Positions 17,918 to 26,585 of a DNA stretch of 64,000 nt are shown here, one piece after another. This DNA comes from Roseovarius sp. M141 (GTDB taxonomy: Bacteria > Pseudomonadota > Alphaproteobacteria > Rhodobacterales > Rhodobacteraceae): positions 1 through 64,000 of the forward strand of contig NZ_VCNH01000003.1 of the NCBI RefSeq assembly GCF_024355225.1, written 5' to 3'. The notes under the pieces are model-generated. The model had not been told where the DNA came from and ran no database searches. It saw only the letters and a list, made by a program, of their open reading frames with translations. The stretch's first letter is position 1. Every line of letters begins with the position of its first letter. Made by a program: the position numbers and the translations under genes.

Positions 17918-18564
17918 CAGGCACCTCCGGGGGCGGCGATGAAGCGCGAGATCGCCATCGCATAAGGGGATTCATAGGTCTGCAGGCGCTCGATATTGAC
18001 GGTGATCATGAAGTTCTGCCCGGTCACCTCGGAGGCCGACTGGTAGGTGACGCGGAGCGGGATCTGCACGACCCATTCATAGATGCCGCGATCGTTGATG
18101 CCCTCGCGCACAATGACCGCGTTGTTGGCAACGGCGGTCGTGTTGAGACGGCGGCTTTGCACCAGCTCGAGCATCTGGCTCTTCTGCACGGCCTCGACGA
18201 ACTGGTTCCACCCGGCGGGCTTGGTGAAATACTGCAGCGCGTTGTTAAAATCGGCGCGATAATTGGCGAAATCGTAGGTGAGCGACGTCGTGACCGCCTT
18301 GACCGCGAAATTGCTCACCTCGGCGGCGGACTGGTGCGGCTTGTCGAGAGGCACGAGGGGCAGCAACTGGCCGTCACTCGTGGTGGCGAAATAGCGTGGC
18401 TCGGGCCGGTTGACGGCAAGATAGGCGGTCGAGGCCGCCAGCACGGTTGTCGAGACGGCGAGGCCGAGCGCGACCCTCGCCATGAGTTTGTAGGAGATCT
18501 CGAAGGTGCGGGCCGCGCGCAGGATCGATTCGGCGGCGCCCAGATGTTCATTGTCCGGCAGCAT
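17917..18564 (-). CDS. dotI: DotI/IcmL/TraM-like inner-membrane protein
   Basis: 215 residues. A short N-terminus, one membrane segment (VALGLAVSTTVLAASTAYLAV), then a periplasmic domain with PRYFATTSDGQLLPLVPLDKP and W.VQIPLRVTYQSASEVTGQNFMITVNIERL, the DotI/IcmL pattern. In Dot/Icm systems DotI forms a ring that resembles VirB8 in structure. The start lies 12 bases after the thioredoxin-fold remnant's stop, and the end overlaps dotH. Confidence 0.85.
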   Translation of the reverse strand: MLPDNEHLGAAESILRAARTFEISYKLMARVALGLAVSTTVLAASTAYLAVNRPEPRYFATTSDGQLLPLVPLDKPHQSAAEVSNFAVKAVTTSLTYDFANYRADFNNALQYFTKPAGWNQFVEAVQKSQMLELVQSRRLNTTAVANNAVIVREGINDRGIYEWVVQIPLRVTYQSASEVTGQNFMITVNIERLQTYESPYAMAISRFIAAPGGA

Positions 18565-18576
18565 CGGCGCGTCCCG

Positions 18577-19470
18577 TCACTGACCTGCGGGCCGGGCGAC
18601 GGCGAGGGCGTCCGGCGGCAGTTCCGAGAAGGCGAACTGCGCACCCTGGTCGGTTTCATAGAGGAAGAACGGCACGCCCGGCATCCGGTTGGCGCGCATC
18701 CAGTTGATGTTGTCGACGATGCCCTGGATCACGGCCTCGTCGGCTTGGGCCGTATCCATCTGCACGACGGCAGGTGTCCCGCGGGTCTTCGACGTCATAT
18801 GCGCCATGAAGCTCTGCGGGATGTCTTGCGAATGCAGGATCGACAGGGAGGTGTTGAAGCCCCGGACCCCGGTGATCGGCGCGAAGATGATCCGCAGATC
18901 GATCGCGCCGCTGGCGATGGCCTCTTGCATCTGATCGATCGTCCACTGGCATTGCGGACAGTCCGGATCGGCAAGCATGTAGATGACGGGCGCGCCGGGC
19001 TTGGGTGTCCCGGCCGAGAACCAGACCCGCTCGTTCCCGGCCTGGCTGAAGAGGACATCGAGCCCCGCCTGTACATCGGCCGAGGGGTGATCGATGGCGG
19101 TGAGCGCGGCCGTGGTGGGTCCGCCGCCAGGGGGCGTCTGCGGAGTTTCGGCGTCCCGCAGCTGCGTGGTCCCGCTCGCAGCGCCGGCCTGCAGATCTCC
19201 TTGGGATTGGCGCAAAGCAGGTGAGACCGCAACGGACGGGACGCCTTGGGACTCTGGAACCGGCGCCATCTCTTTCCAAGACGTCGTGGCCGGGGCCTGA
19301 AGTTCTGCGCTTATCGGATTTGGCACCTTCAGGTCTGGATCGGGTACGGTCGCCAGCAAGGCCGCGGAAATGTCTTCGCCCTGCGGGCCGATGATCCGGC
19401 CCAGGATCGTCAGCCCGTCCGGCGTCGTCAGGGCGGTCGCGGGGATCCCGTCCGTATCCTTGATCGCCCA
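18577..19470 (-). pseudogene. 5'-truncated DsbC/DsbG-like thioredoxin-fold protein
   Basis: About 298 residues of open frame with no proper beginning. The recognisable part starts near AIKDTDGIPATALTTPDGLTILG, like the first sheet of DsbC/DsbG relatives. A Pro-rich linker follows, then a thioredoxin fold with YMLADPDCPQCQWTIDQM; CPQC is the redox pair. The C-terminus has GVPFFLYETDQG with the cis-Pro. Such proteins in transfer operons probably fold disulphide-bonded channel parts. The frame opens directly out of the dotB coding sequence in a different phase, so the native start has been deleted. An ATG at 19512 inside dotB is fortuitous. Confidence 0.65.
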
Positions 19471-19831
19471 CCCGGAAGCGTTGACTGCGCTTGCGGTCGA
19501 TCTTCTTCTCATAGGAAAAGTCCAATGGCCGCCCGGCGCTCACAAGCGACATCGCATCGTTGGCGGACCACAGATGGGCCAGCATGGCCTGCACCTCCGT
19601 GATCAGCAGGCGCCGCTTCGTCGCGAGTTTCTGATCGCCATGCAGCTGAACGCGAATACGCAGATCGGCGCTGATGTTGATGTCAGACGCGCCTTTCATG
19701 GCCGCGCCGACGAGGAAATGATCGAATGCGGACAGATCGCTGTCGAAGCGGTTGGGTTCATCCCTGAGGATCGTCACCTCTGAAGCGTTCGGGTCGTCCG
19801 GGGCGAGGTCGATCCGGCCCGGATCGATCAT
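19469..19831 (-). pseudogene. dotB: N-terminal fragment of DotB/TraJ-type secretion ATPase
   Basis: About 121 residues of a DotB/TraJ (PilT-like) ATPase: LRDEPNRFDSDLSAFDHFLVGAAMKGASDINI, LHGDQKLA, RRLLITEV and RSQRFRV. Family members continue as RFRVNA and then carry a Walker A about 30 residues on. Here the sequence leaves the family straight after RFRV and enters the thioredoxin-fold gene out of phase. The nucleotide-binding half is gone. DotB powers the I-type mating system, so unless another copy exists elsewhere this channel should not work. Its start overlaps the dotC stop by 4 bases. Confidence 0.75.
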
Positions 19832-20724
19832 TTCGTCACCGCATAGCGCCTCCGCAGCGGCTTCCAGTGCTTGGGGTCGCGCACGAACCGCGCGGTGCTG
19901 ACGATACGAACCCGGCGTTCGCCGATGAAGAGCTCGTCGCCTTCGCCCGCAGAGCGCCTCTCGGAGGATTCCAGAACAAGCTCTCGGACCAGTCCCGCCT
20001 GCACCATCTTTCGGTATTCGACCATGCCCAGATAGTCGCGCTTCAACCGCGCGAAGTTGAGCCCGAGCGCCTCGTCGGCCTGTTCGACCCCGGCCTGCCA
20101 GCCTTCCGCGGCGAAGCGGTTGAAGACCTGCTTCTCCTCCCGGTCTTGAGGCAGAAAATCATCGTCCGGTTCGCTCGCCTCTTCGAGCGGAAGGATCAGA
20201 TAATCCCGCCAGGTCGGCAAGATGGTGACGATGCGCCCCGGGATTTCGAGGCGGTAGAATTCATCGGCGGCCACCGCGGATTGGCCGCTCTCATCCACGT
20301 TGATGGCCGCCGTGGCGCGGCTGACAACGGGCGGGAGAATATAGCCCGTCTCTCGCGGGGCGGCATAGGCCACGCGGTTGAAATCAAACGTCCGCGACAG
20401 TTTCGGGCTGTCCTGCTCGAGCTGGCGCATGACCTCCCAGACCCGGTGCTGGTAGCCGGCCTGCGCCGCGTAGGAGACAGCAGCCTCGCGCAAGAGATCA
20501 TAGCGCTCGTCCTCCACCGAGGTTTCGTAATTGCCGCGCTTTGTGCGCCGGGAGAATTCGGCAAAATCGGCAGGGGGTCTGTTTGATCGGTACTGGTCCG
20601 GGCCGCCAACGAAGATCGGGTCCGGCTCGACGGCTTCCGGCTCTTTCAGCGTCAGAGCCTCGCATCCGGAGAGAACCACCACCGCGCTGAGCACGATCAC
20701 GGATGTTTTGAGCCGGCGCATCAT
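19828..20724 (-). CDS. dotC: DotC/TraI-like lipoprotein
   Basis: 298 residues with a lipoprotein signal ending in VVLSGC. The body has the DotC pattern: LREAAVSYAAQAGYQHRVWEV, FDFNRVAYAAPRETGYILPPVVSRA, and ILPTWRDYLILPLEEASEPDDDFLPQD. DotC is one of the two outer-membrane lipoproteins that anchor DotH in I-type secretion. Intact; overlaps dotD and the dotB fragment by 4 bases each. ATG 20724 and 20721 are adjacent, either may be used. Confidence 0.85.
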   Translation of the reverse strand: MMRRLKTSVIVLSAVVVLSGCEALTLKEPEAVEPDPIFVGGPDQYRSNRPPADFAEFSRRTKRGNYETSVEDERYDLLREAAVSYAAQAGYQHRVWEVMRQLEQDSPKLSRTFDFNRVAYAAPRETGYILPPVVSRATAAINVDESGQSAVAADEFYRLEIPGRIVTILPTWRDYLILPLEEASEPDDDFLPQDREEKQVFNRFAAEGWQAGVEQADEALGLNFARLKRDYLGMVEYRKMVQAGLVRELVLESSERRSAGEGDELFIGERRVRIVSTARFVRDPKHWKPLRRRYAVTK

Positions 20725-21251
20725 GTTTCGGTATCCTCGATATGCGGAACCGGGCTGCGCTCGGGTCTGCTGTAAACGATCGTCATGGTTCTGGTCCGTT
20801 GATCGACGATCAATTGCGCGCGGCCTTTGCCCTGGAAGAAGGCTTCGCGCAGCGCGCCCATGGCGGGCAGGTTCTGCTGGACGAGTGTGATCAGGATCGG
20901 CGCGCCGGGCTTTTCGCCCTGGGCGATCACGCGGTAACCGGTCTCAAGCGCAACTTTGCCGACAAAATCCTCGACCGGCCCGGTGAAGGCGGAATGGACT
21001 ACGGTCATCAACCGCGCGTCGGTCACATGAGCGGGGTTTTTCAGCGTGGTGGTGCCGGTCGCATAAGGCTCCAGCACGCCGTCGTAGAGTGCCGCATCAG
21101 CGATCTCGCGGTCCACAACAGAGGTTTCCGCCTCGATCAGCGCCGACAGGCCAGTCGACACCGGCGGCCTGGTGGCACCGCAGGCGACACAGCCAAGAAG
21201 GCTCAAGGAAACGATCATGGTCCGCGCCAGAATCATACAAACTCCCATCAT
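20721..21251 (-). CDS. dotD: DotD/TraH-like lipoprotein, first gene of the transfer operon
   Basis: Up to 176 residues; the signal is MIVSLSLLGC with a lipobox Cys, so the true start may be one of the later Mets (21236 or 21218). The mature part has a fold with PVEDFVGKVALETGYRVIAQGEKP and ILITLVQQN, like DotD, whose small periplasmic domain resembles secretin N-domains. Together with DotC it assembles the outer-membrane core. A palindromic AT-rich element lies about 40 bases upstream. Confidence 0.8.
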   Translation of the reverse strand: MMGVCMILARTMIVSLSLLGCVACGATRPPVSTGLSALIEAETSVVDREIADAALYDGVLEPYATGTTTLKNPAHVTDARLMTVVHSAFTGPVEDFVGKVALETGYRVIAQGEKPGAPILITLVQQNLPAMGALREAFFQGKGRAQLIVDQRTRTMTIVYSRPERSPVPHIEDTET

Positions 21252-21290
21252 GCGGGCCGCACCCCGTAATACATCAAGACATTCCCCCGT

Positions 21291-21312
21291 ATATCGCTAT
21301 ATATAACGATAT
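21291..21312. promoter_or_regulatory. Palindrome upstream of the dot operon
   Basis: ATATCG and CGATAT are separated by 10 AT-rich bases. The stretch TATCGCTATAT recurs exactly at 50748-50758 beside the traA/traC promoters, and a similar GATATCG lies by repA. Candidate binding site for a transfer regulator. Confidence 0.45.
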
Positions 21313-21349
21313 TAAATCCTGAACATGATTGCTTTGACAGGGAGGGTTT

Positions 21350-21535
21350 ATGAACAGGGCGCAGATGGATGAATTCAGGCAAAAACTCGCTGAACTGGCC
21401 GCGCGCCAGGACACCAGCCATGCGCTACGGGCTTTCCTGCTGACGGCGGGTCAGCGAGACAGCGTCGATGTGATCAACGAGATCGAAACCCTTGCCGCTG
21501 TCATGAACAAGATAGCCGATATCGCTCCTGAATAG
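21350..21535 (+). CDS. Small hypothetical protein
   Basis: 61 residues, all helical in appearance (MDEFRQKLAELAARQDTSHALRAFLL), no membrane segment. A good ribosome binding site (GGGAGG) lies six bases before the ATG, which supports a real gene. It diverges from dotD across the palindromic element. No family was recognised. Confidence 0.5.
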   Translation: MNRAQMDEFRQKLAELAARQDTSHALRAFLLTAGQRDSVDVINEIETLAAVMNKIADIAPE

Positions 21536-21614
21536 CGCATCTCAGGTTCTCAATAGCAACAAATGTTGTTTTTGCGGGTTTGTTGTCTTATGTTTCTGCC
21601 AAAGGAGTTTTCCC

Positions 21615-21971
21615 ATGCCCAGGCTTTCCATCGACATCAGCACGCAGGAACATCAGCAACTCAAGGCGATTGCCGCCCTCAGCGGAAAAAGCATCAAGGC
21701 CTATGTGCTGGAACGCACCCTCGGGGATGCCGCCGACGCCTCGGAGCTGAGCGAATCGGAGGCGCTGGCGAGTTTGAACCGGTTGCTGTCCAGCAGAATA
21801 GCCGAGGCGAGGGCAGGCAAGGTCACTGCCCTGTCACCGCAAGAGATCGGCCAGGAAGCGCGGCGGCGGTTGTCACCGCGACAGATGGCCAAATACCGGC
21901 TCACCCACGGTGCCAGGGAAGACCTGATCGGTATCTGGCTCTACACGCATGAGACCTGGGGCGAGGCGTAG
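21615..21971 (+). CDS. ParD-like antitoxin fused in frame to the first residues of a ParE toxin
   Basis: The first 90 or so residues form an antitoxin: an RHH-like beta strand MPRLSIDIS, helices QLKAIAALSGKSIKAYVLERTL, and a toxin-binding tail. From residue 91 the frame reads MAKYRLTHGAREDLIGIWLYTHETWGEA and stops. This is the N-terminus of a RelE/ParE toxin, in the same frame with no antitoxin stop. The toxin is only 28 residues long, so it should be inactive. TAG falls at the point where a fragment of a different gene begins on the other strand, so this is one end of a deletion. Confidence 0.6.
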   Translation: MPRLSIDISTQEHQQLKAIAALSGKSIKAYVLERTLGDAADASELSESEALASLNRLLSSRIAEARAGKVTALSPQEIGQEARRRLSPRQMAKYRLTHGAREDLIGIWLYTHETWGEA

Positions 21972-22513
21972 GCCGTAATCCTGATAGTCGCCTCCGGCGA
22001 AGGCGATGCGGGTGCCGTCGGGACAGTGGATTTCGGTCTTCTTGCGCCGCTCGGCGGAGAGGAAGTTGCGGCTGTCGACCACCGACGCGGTGAGGTTCCT
22101 GTGCGAGACCCGTGAGCCCGTCCTCGGCATCCAGATCGATCCGGTCTCTGTGTGGAAATGGGCGGCTGACACATCCCGCATCGCTTCATAGGCGTCGCGA
22201 TGCTCGATGAGCTTCTGACCGCGCTCGATCTTGCGCTCCAGTTCCAGGCTTTTGACCTCCGAGCCGTCCTGACAGCGGACCAGGGCGCGCTGGTCGAATT
22301 CGTTCTCGTCGAGCTGGCGCTCCAGACTGGTAAGGCGGCGATGAAAGATGTTGGTGAGCGACCAGAGCATCTCTTGCAGACCTCTTCGAGCTGGGTGTCA
22401 GCGAGCAACATGTGGCTGGCCTCGACCATGGCGGTGATGGCGGTCTCAAGTTGATCCTCTTCGGGCAACCGCATCATCGGTGGGATCAACATCGTCGTCA
22501 TCCTGATTGTCAT
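21972..22513 (-). pseudogene. DUF2493 family protein, frameshifted and truncated at both ends
   Basis: Reading leftwards, LPEEDQLETAITAMVEASHMLLADTQLEEV is in one frame. One missing base near 22380 shifts the rest into a second frame (LQEMLWSLTNIFHRRLTSLERQ ... CQDGSEVKSLELE ... MPRTGSRVSHRNLTASVVDS ... IAFAGGDYQDY). The order and motifs match the intact DUF2493 protein at 58455-59390 (KCHDGSEIAETALE ... IPAAGSRASVRAQETGAV). The SLOG-like nucleotide-binding C-terminus is cut off at about 21972, and the N-terminus overlaps the end of the ParB-like gene. A dead second copy. Confidence 0.7.
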
Positions 22514-23726
22514 TGGTTGCGACCGGCTCCGGAATGTCTTCGGGCCGTACCAGCCCGGTCTCAAGCCGCGGCTCGCCATCGTAGTTGATGGTCACGACAC
22601 ATCCGGCGATGGCGTATTGCTGCTCTGTATAGGCGACGTTTGCCTCCTGGATCGCCTCGATTTCATGGATGCGGTCCCAGATCCGCTCCTCTTCCGCCTG
22701 CAACGCCTCCGTCCACGTCTCCTCATCATAGTCGGCTTCCAGGACGTCATGGCGTGCTTGCAGATCGGCCAGCTCGGCTTCGAGCTTGGGATCGGGATCG
22801 AGCGGTTCGGGATAGACCCGGCCATAGGGGCGAAAGCTGTCATAATCCGTCTCAAGGTGCGCCTCCGCCCATTTCCAGGTCTTGGCCGCATCCGCTGCCA
22901 GTCCCTCCAGTTTCTCCTGGGCGAGACGTTCCAGCAGGTCGGGATCCTCCAGATGCATCGCATCGCGCTCGGCGAAGAGGTCTTCGATGACGGAGCCACC
23001 GGCGGCCTTGTAGGCATCGAGGCCGACGAAGTTCGCGAGCTTGGACGATCCGGAATAGGATTGTTCCGTAAGCTTGCTGCGGATCGAATGGGGCGAGGGC
23101 GCATAGTGCTGCTTGACGGCCTCCCAGACCTCGACCTGCCGGGCGTGATCATCCGTGAGCGTAAACGCCATTACGCAGTCGAGCGACATGTCGCCATCCC
23201 GAAAGATCTGCATCAGATCGGGCGAGACGCTTGCGAGCTTCAGGCGCCGCCGCACGAGATCGGTGGTGATCCCGAACCGGGCCGCGATTTCGTCTTCGGT
23301 GCGGCCTTTCTTGCGCAGGGCGGCGAAGGCTTCGAACTGGTCGGCCGCATGCATGGCAACGCGCACCATGTTCTCTGCGGTCGAGGTGTCTTCGGCCTGG
23401 TCCGGCTCCTCGATCGCGCAGGCAACCGCATGGCTTTGGGTGATCACCTTGTCGTCCGCCAGCTTGTTCAGCGCGGCAAGACGGCGCCCGCCGGCATGGA
23501 CATGGAACTTCGCGCCGACCTTGTGCACGAGCAGGTTCTGCTTGAGTCCGGTCTCCTTGATGCTGGCATAGAGTTCGGCGTCTTCAGCCTCGCTTGCAGG
23601 CGTCTTGCGCACGTTTTTGGGACTCAGAACCAGCTTGTTGAGCGGGATCATCTGGAGGTCTTGTGGGGCGGCGCTGCCTGCCGGAACGGTGGTGCCCGCG
23701 CCCTTCTGGGATTTGCGCTGTGTCAT
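22446..23726 (-). CDS. ParB/Spo0J-like protein, probably C-terminally truncated
   Basis: 426 residues from ATG 23726 (AGGAG upstream); an upstream start at 23777 is less likely. A ParB N-terminal domain is clear: LVLSPKNVRKTP, QNLLVHKV, VHAGGRRLAALNKL, STAENMVRVAMHAADQFEAF. A helix-turn-helix follows (EDEIAARFGITTDLVRRRLKLA). Then comes an acidic region with WTEALQAEEERIWDRIHEIEAI and YDGEPRLETGLVRPED. Long accessory-element ParB-like proteins of this type usually run past 600 residues; this one ends soon after DDDDVDPTDD, where the DUF2493 fragment begins. It is distinct from RepB and is probably an ICE/plasmid regulator or nuclease-like ParB. Confidence 0.75.
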   Translation of the reverse strand: MTQRKSQKGAGTTVPAGSAAPQDLQMIPLNKLVLSPKNVRKTPASEAEDAELYASIKETGLKQNLLVHKVGAKFHVHAGGRRLAALNKLADDKVITQSHAVACAIEEPDQAEDTSTAENMVRVAMHAADQFEAFAALRKKGRTEDEIAARFGITTDLVRRRLKLASVSPDLMQIFRDGDMSLDCVMAFTLTDDHARQVEVWEAVKQHYAPSPHSIRSKLTEQSYSGSSKLANFVGLDAYKAAGGSVIEDLFAERDAMHLEDPDLLERLAQEKLEGLAADAAKTWKWAEAHLETDYDSFRPYGRVYPEPLDPDPKLEAELADLQARHDVLEADYDEETWTEALQAEEERIWDRIHEIEAIQEANVAYTEQQYAIAGCVVTINYDGEPRLETGLVRPEDIPEPVATNDNQDDDDVDPTDDAVARRGST

Positions 23727-23985
23727 CGGAGTGCTCCTGTTCGGAGCCGGACCGGGAGAGCCTCTCTCTCCCTTCAAAGCCCGGCAACCCGGGCTTTCCC
23801 TCCTCTTGCTCTTCGCCGACCTTGTCGCCCAACGACAGGGTCAGAAGGAACGGCGCCAATTGCGTCGTATTTATCTGCATGGGCAGAATTTGCTCACAGC
23901 CCTTCTGCGGCGTAGTCTCGCGAAGGACGGCTACGAGATGTTCGTATTGCTGAGTTGCCGACCAGAACGCATGCTGAGATTCCAA

Positions 23986-26232
23986 TCAGAATTGCAGCGC
24001 CGCACCCAAATAAAATGCCCGCCCTTCGCCTGGTATGAACGCCGCCTGATCCGGCCGGGCCTGATCAACCACCAATGTCGACGCAGCATATGTCTCGTCG
24101 AACAGATTGGTTATTCCACCTTGCAGGACCGCCGTTTCGCTGAGGCGATATTCCGCCTGCAAATCGACCACGACATAGGGATCAGCATAAAGCGAGTTCA
24201 TATTGTCGACCGGGGTTTTCCCCGGCACCCACCGCACACCGCCAAAGGCGGTCAGATCCGATGTCGCCTCCCAGGCGAAGGCGAGATTGATCAGGTTGCG
24301 GGGTGCGCCCGCCAGCCGGTTGTCGCCGCGGACCGGATCATTGTCGAACCGGAAGTCCTGCCAGGTCCAGGCCAGGCGGGCGCTGAGCGTGTCTGTCAGA
24401 TATCCGCTGATGCCGGCCTCGATCCCGGTATGGGTCGTCTTGTCGGCGTTGATCGATCCGCGCGGCGATGCGGCGGCATCACGCAGTGACAGGATCTCGT
24501 TCTTCACCCGCGAATGATAAGCCGTCACGTCCCAGGCAAGGCCAGACGGTGCGCGCCCGCGCCAGCCGATTTCCAGGGTGTTTGCTTCCTGTGCGGCAAG
24601 AGCAGCCGTGGAAAATGCCGCTGCGCCGGAAGATGGCACCCCAGGGTTGGGCCGTCCCGGCCCGGAGAACGGCGTGCCGCCGGACGTGGCCAGCAGGTCG
24701 TCATGCGTGGGCGGCTCGAAACCGTGCGACAGGGCAATCCACGCGGTCTGGTTCTCGCGCGGCTTCCAACTGAGGGCGAGGCGCGGACTCCAGCCGGAAT
24801 AATCCAGATCATAGCTGTTGGAAACTGTCGGAACGCTTCCATTGGGCAGTTGAACCGTCTGGTTCGCCGGGTTGAAGCCGACCGTCGGTCGAGTTGCAGC
24901 GGCCCAGAGATCATCGTTCCGGCGCGTTGCATGCGTATAGGACAGAGATGGCGACAGGACGACCGAACCACCAAGGGGCAGGTTCGCGCCCAGATAGGCC
25001 GAGACTGTTGTCGACTCGAGTTCGTTGGCACCGAACTGCGGCCCGCGACTGCCGCTGACATTGTGATAATAGTCGCGGTCCGCCTTTCCGAATGCGTAGT
25101 TGAGTGTTGCCTCGATCAACGGCTGTTCATTGACCGATCCTGGCCGAAACGCGTAGCGGGCGGTCAGGTTGGTATCCCAGCCGTCGGTCACACGTTCACC
25201 GGCCGAGATGGGAAAACGAAAGCTGTCATCGGTCTGCGCGGCGCTTATGCCGAGGTCGAACCGGTGATCGTCAAGATCGAAAGAGGTACGCGCCCCGGCG
25301 AGAAACTGCGTTGCTTCGCGGCGAGGCCGGTCGCGTGGCACGTTCGGGCCGGGATCTGCGATCATGCCGGGCCCCATGAAGGTCGGGCCGGGATGAACGG
25401 CACTTGGATCGCGCGCCAGCCCGGCCTTGGTCAGGGGGCCGGACACATCGAATTGCAGATCGGTATAGGACAGGAACAGTTGCGTCGCAGCCGTGTCGCC
25501 GTGCGGAATTTCAACGTTCACACCGACCGAATCGCGCCGTGACGAGTTGTTGAGGTCGCGAAACCCGTCCTTGCGGTTCAACTCGAACTGGAACAGCGCA
25601 CTGGCTTTTTCGCCACTTACCGAGGTTTGCCCCGATGCACCGACGCGACCAAAACTGCCGGTTGAAAAGCGCAGGCGGGTGCCCGGATCGCTCGACGCGG
25701 TGGGCGAGATGAAGTTGACTGCCCCGCCCAGCACCGTCGCGCCCAGCCGGTTGGCAGCTGCGCCGCGCCAAACCTCGATCGCTTCGGCATTGCCCGGCGC
25801 GGCGAGACCCACAATGTAGGATCCGTCGGCGCGGTTGACGGGCATGCCGTTCTTCAACACGAGCAGGCCGCGTTCGGTCGGACTTTGTTGCAGGCCCGAG
25901 CCACGGATCTGGATGCGTGGCTGATCGTTGCCGCCGAAGAACTCCTGCACAACGACCCCCGGTTGGGTGGCCACGGCATCCGCGACGGTCGGATTGGGGA
26001 TCTGACCATAGTCCTCGCGTCCGACAACACCCGCGGCGCCCGCGCTTTGCGCCATTTGGTCGCGCAGGCGGTCGGCCTTGCTTTCGGCGTCCAGCACAAT
26101 CGTGCCCAAGTCATAGACCACGCCGGCTCCGGGCTGCGCGGATTGGGCTGTGGCGGTCGCGCCGGAGAAAACCGTACCGCTGGCAAGCAGCGCGGCTGCG
26201 ATGGGTCGGATCATGTTTGGTCGGTAGGTCAT
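23986..26232 (-). CDS. TonB-dependent outer-membrane receptor
   Basis: 748 residues: signal peptide (AAALLASGTVFSGATATAQS), a TonB-box-like YDLGTIVLDA, plug domain (VADAVATQPGVVVQEF, RIQIRGSGLQQSP, IEVWRG, LGGAVNFISP) and a 22-strand barrel ending in the usual aromatic F (GAALQF). The last barrel segments include LDVQAEYRLSE-like and ITNLFDETYAAS repeats. Substrate is not fixed by sequence; the neighbours make haem or a siderophore likely. It lacks an obvious FRAP...NPNL haem motif, unlike the second receptor at 39673. Its upstream region carries one of four copies of a candidate iron operator. Alternative start at 26214. Confidence 0.9.
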   Translation of the reverse strand: MTYRPNMIRPIAAALLASGTVFSGATATAQSAQPGAGVVYDLGTIVLDAESKADRLRDQMAQSAGAAGVVGREDYGQIPNPTVADAVATQPGVVVQEFFGGNDQPRIQIRGSGLQQSPTERGLLVLKNGMPVNRADGSYIVGLAAPGNAEAIEVWRGAAANRLGATVLGGAVNFISPTASSDPGTRLRFSTGSFGRVGASGQTSVSGEKASALFQFELNRKDGFRDLNNSSRRDSVGVNVEIPHGDTAATQLFLSYTDLQFDVSGPLTKAGLARDPSAVHPGPTFMGPGMIADPGPNVPRDRPRREATQFLAGARTSFDLDDHRFDLGISAAQTDDSFRFPISAGERVTDGWDTNLTARYAFRPGSVNEQPLIEATLNYAFGKADRDYYHNVSGSRGPQFGANELESTTVSAYLGANLPLGGSVVLSPSLSYTHATRRNDDLWAAATRPTVGFNPANQTVQLPNGSVPTVSNSYDLDYSGWSPRLALSWKPRENQTAWIALSHGFEPPTHDDLLATSGGTPFSGPGRPNPGVPSSGAAAFSTAALAAQEANTLEIGWRGRAPSGLAWDVTAYHSRVKNEILSLRDAAASPRGSINADKTTHTGIEAGISGYLTDTLSARLAWTWQDFRFDNDPVRGDNRLAGAPRNLINLAFAWEATSDLTAFGGVRWVPGKTPVDNMNSLYADPYVVVDLQAEYRLSETAVLQGGITNLFDETYAASTLVVDQARPDQAAFIPGEGRAFYLGAALQF

Positions 26233-26585
26233 GTCGCTTCATTTTTGGCGTTCTGCCGGATGGGCTGCCCGTAGACCCACAGCGTTTCTGCGGCCTTCCG
26301 GTCACCCAATTCGCAATGCACCAATGAAATGCGGATACACTGCCGAAACCGGCCTGGTTTCATATTTTGAGGTGGGGGAACTGGCGAGAAGCGGGAACCG
26401 CAGCGCTGGCTTGTTCTGATGCGAAGTTAGCGGCCTTTTTGGCGGTGACTTTGACCTATGTCAATAACCACCGACAAAAACACTCAACAATAAAATGAAT
26501 ACGCTACGACGGCTTGGCCTGCTGCCGCAAAGTCCAAGCGGCAAGCGGTCATGTCATGGCATAAAAGGCAACGGTGTTTGATCAG
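26233..26585. other. Intergenic region between the receptor and hemP
   Basis: 353 bases without a convincing gene. It holds the upstream region of the leftward receptor gene and one copy of the candidate operator (26472-26491). I looked for a cobalamin riboswitch and did not find its conserved boxes. Confidence 0.6.
26472..26491 (+). promoter_or_regulatory. Candidate iron-responsive operator, site C
   Basis: CGACAAAAACACTCAACAAT resembles site A (39576-39597) over its GACAAAAA-ACTCA core and lies between hemP and the receptor gene. Confidence 0.4.

Noticed and set aside
16640..19224. Long + strand frames (397 and 464 residues) over the dot operon
   Set aside because: They are antisense to dotG, dotH, dotI and the Dsb-like gene, with no recognisable protein; shadow frames of high-GC coding DNA.
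22617..23915. 432-residue + strand frame
   Set aside because: Antisense shadow of the ParB-like gene; no family pattern.
26233..26450. Possible cobalamin riboswitch before the first TonB-dependent receptor
   Set aside because: Stretches such as GGGTGACCGG looked suggestive, but the conserved B12-box order and the GCCACTG element are absent.
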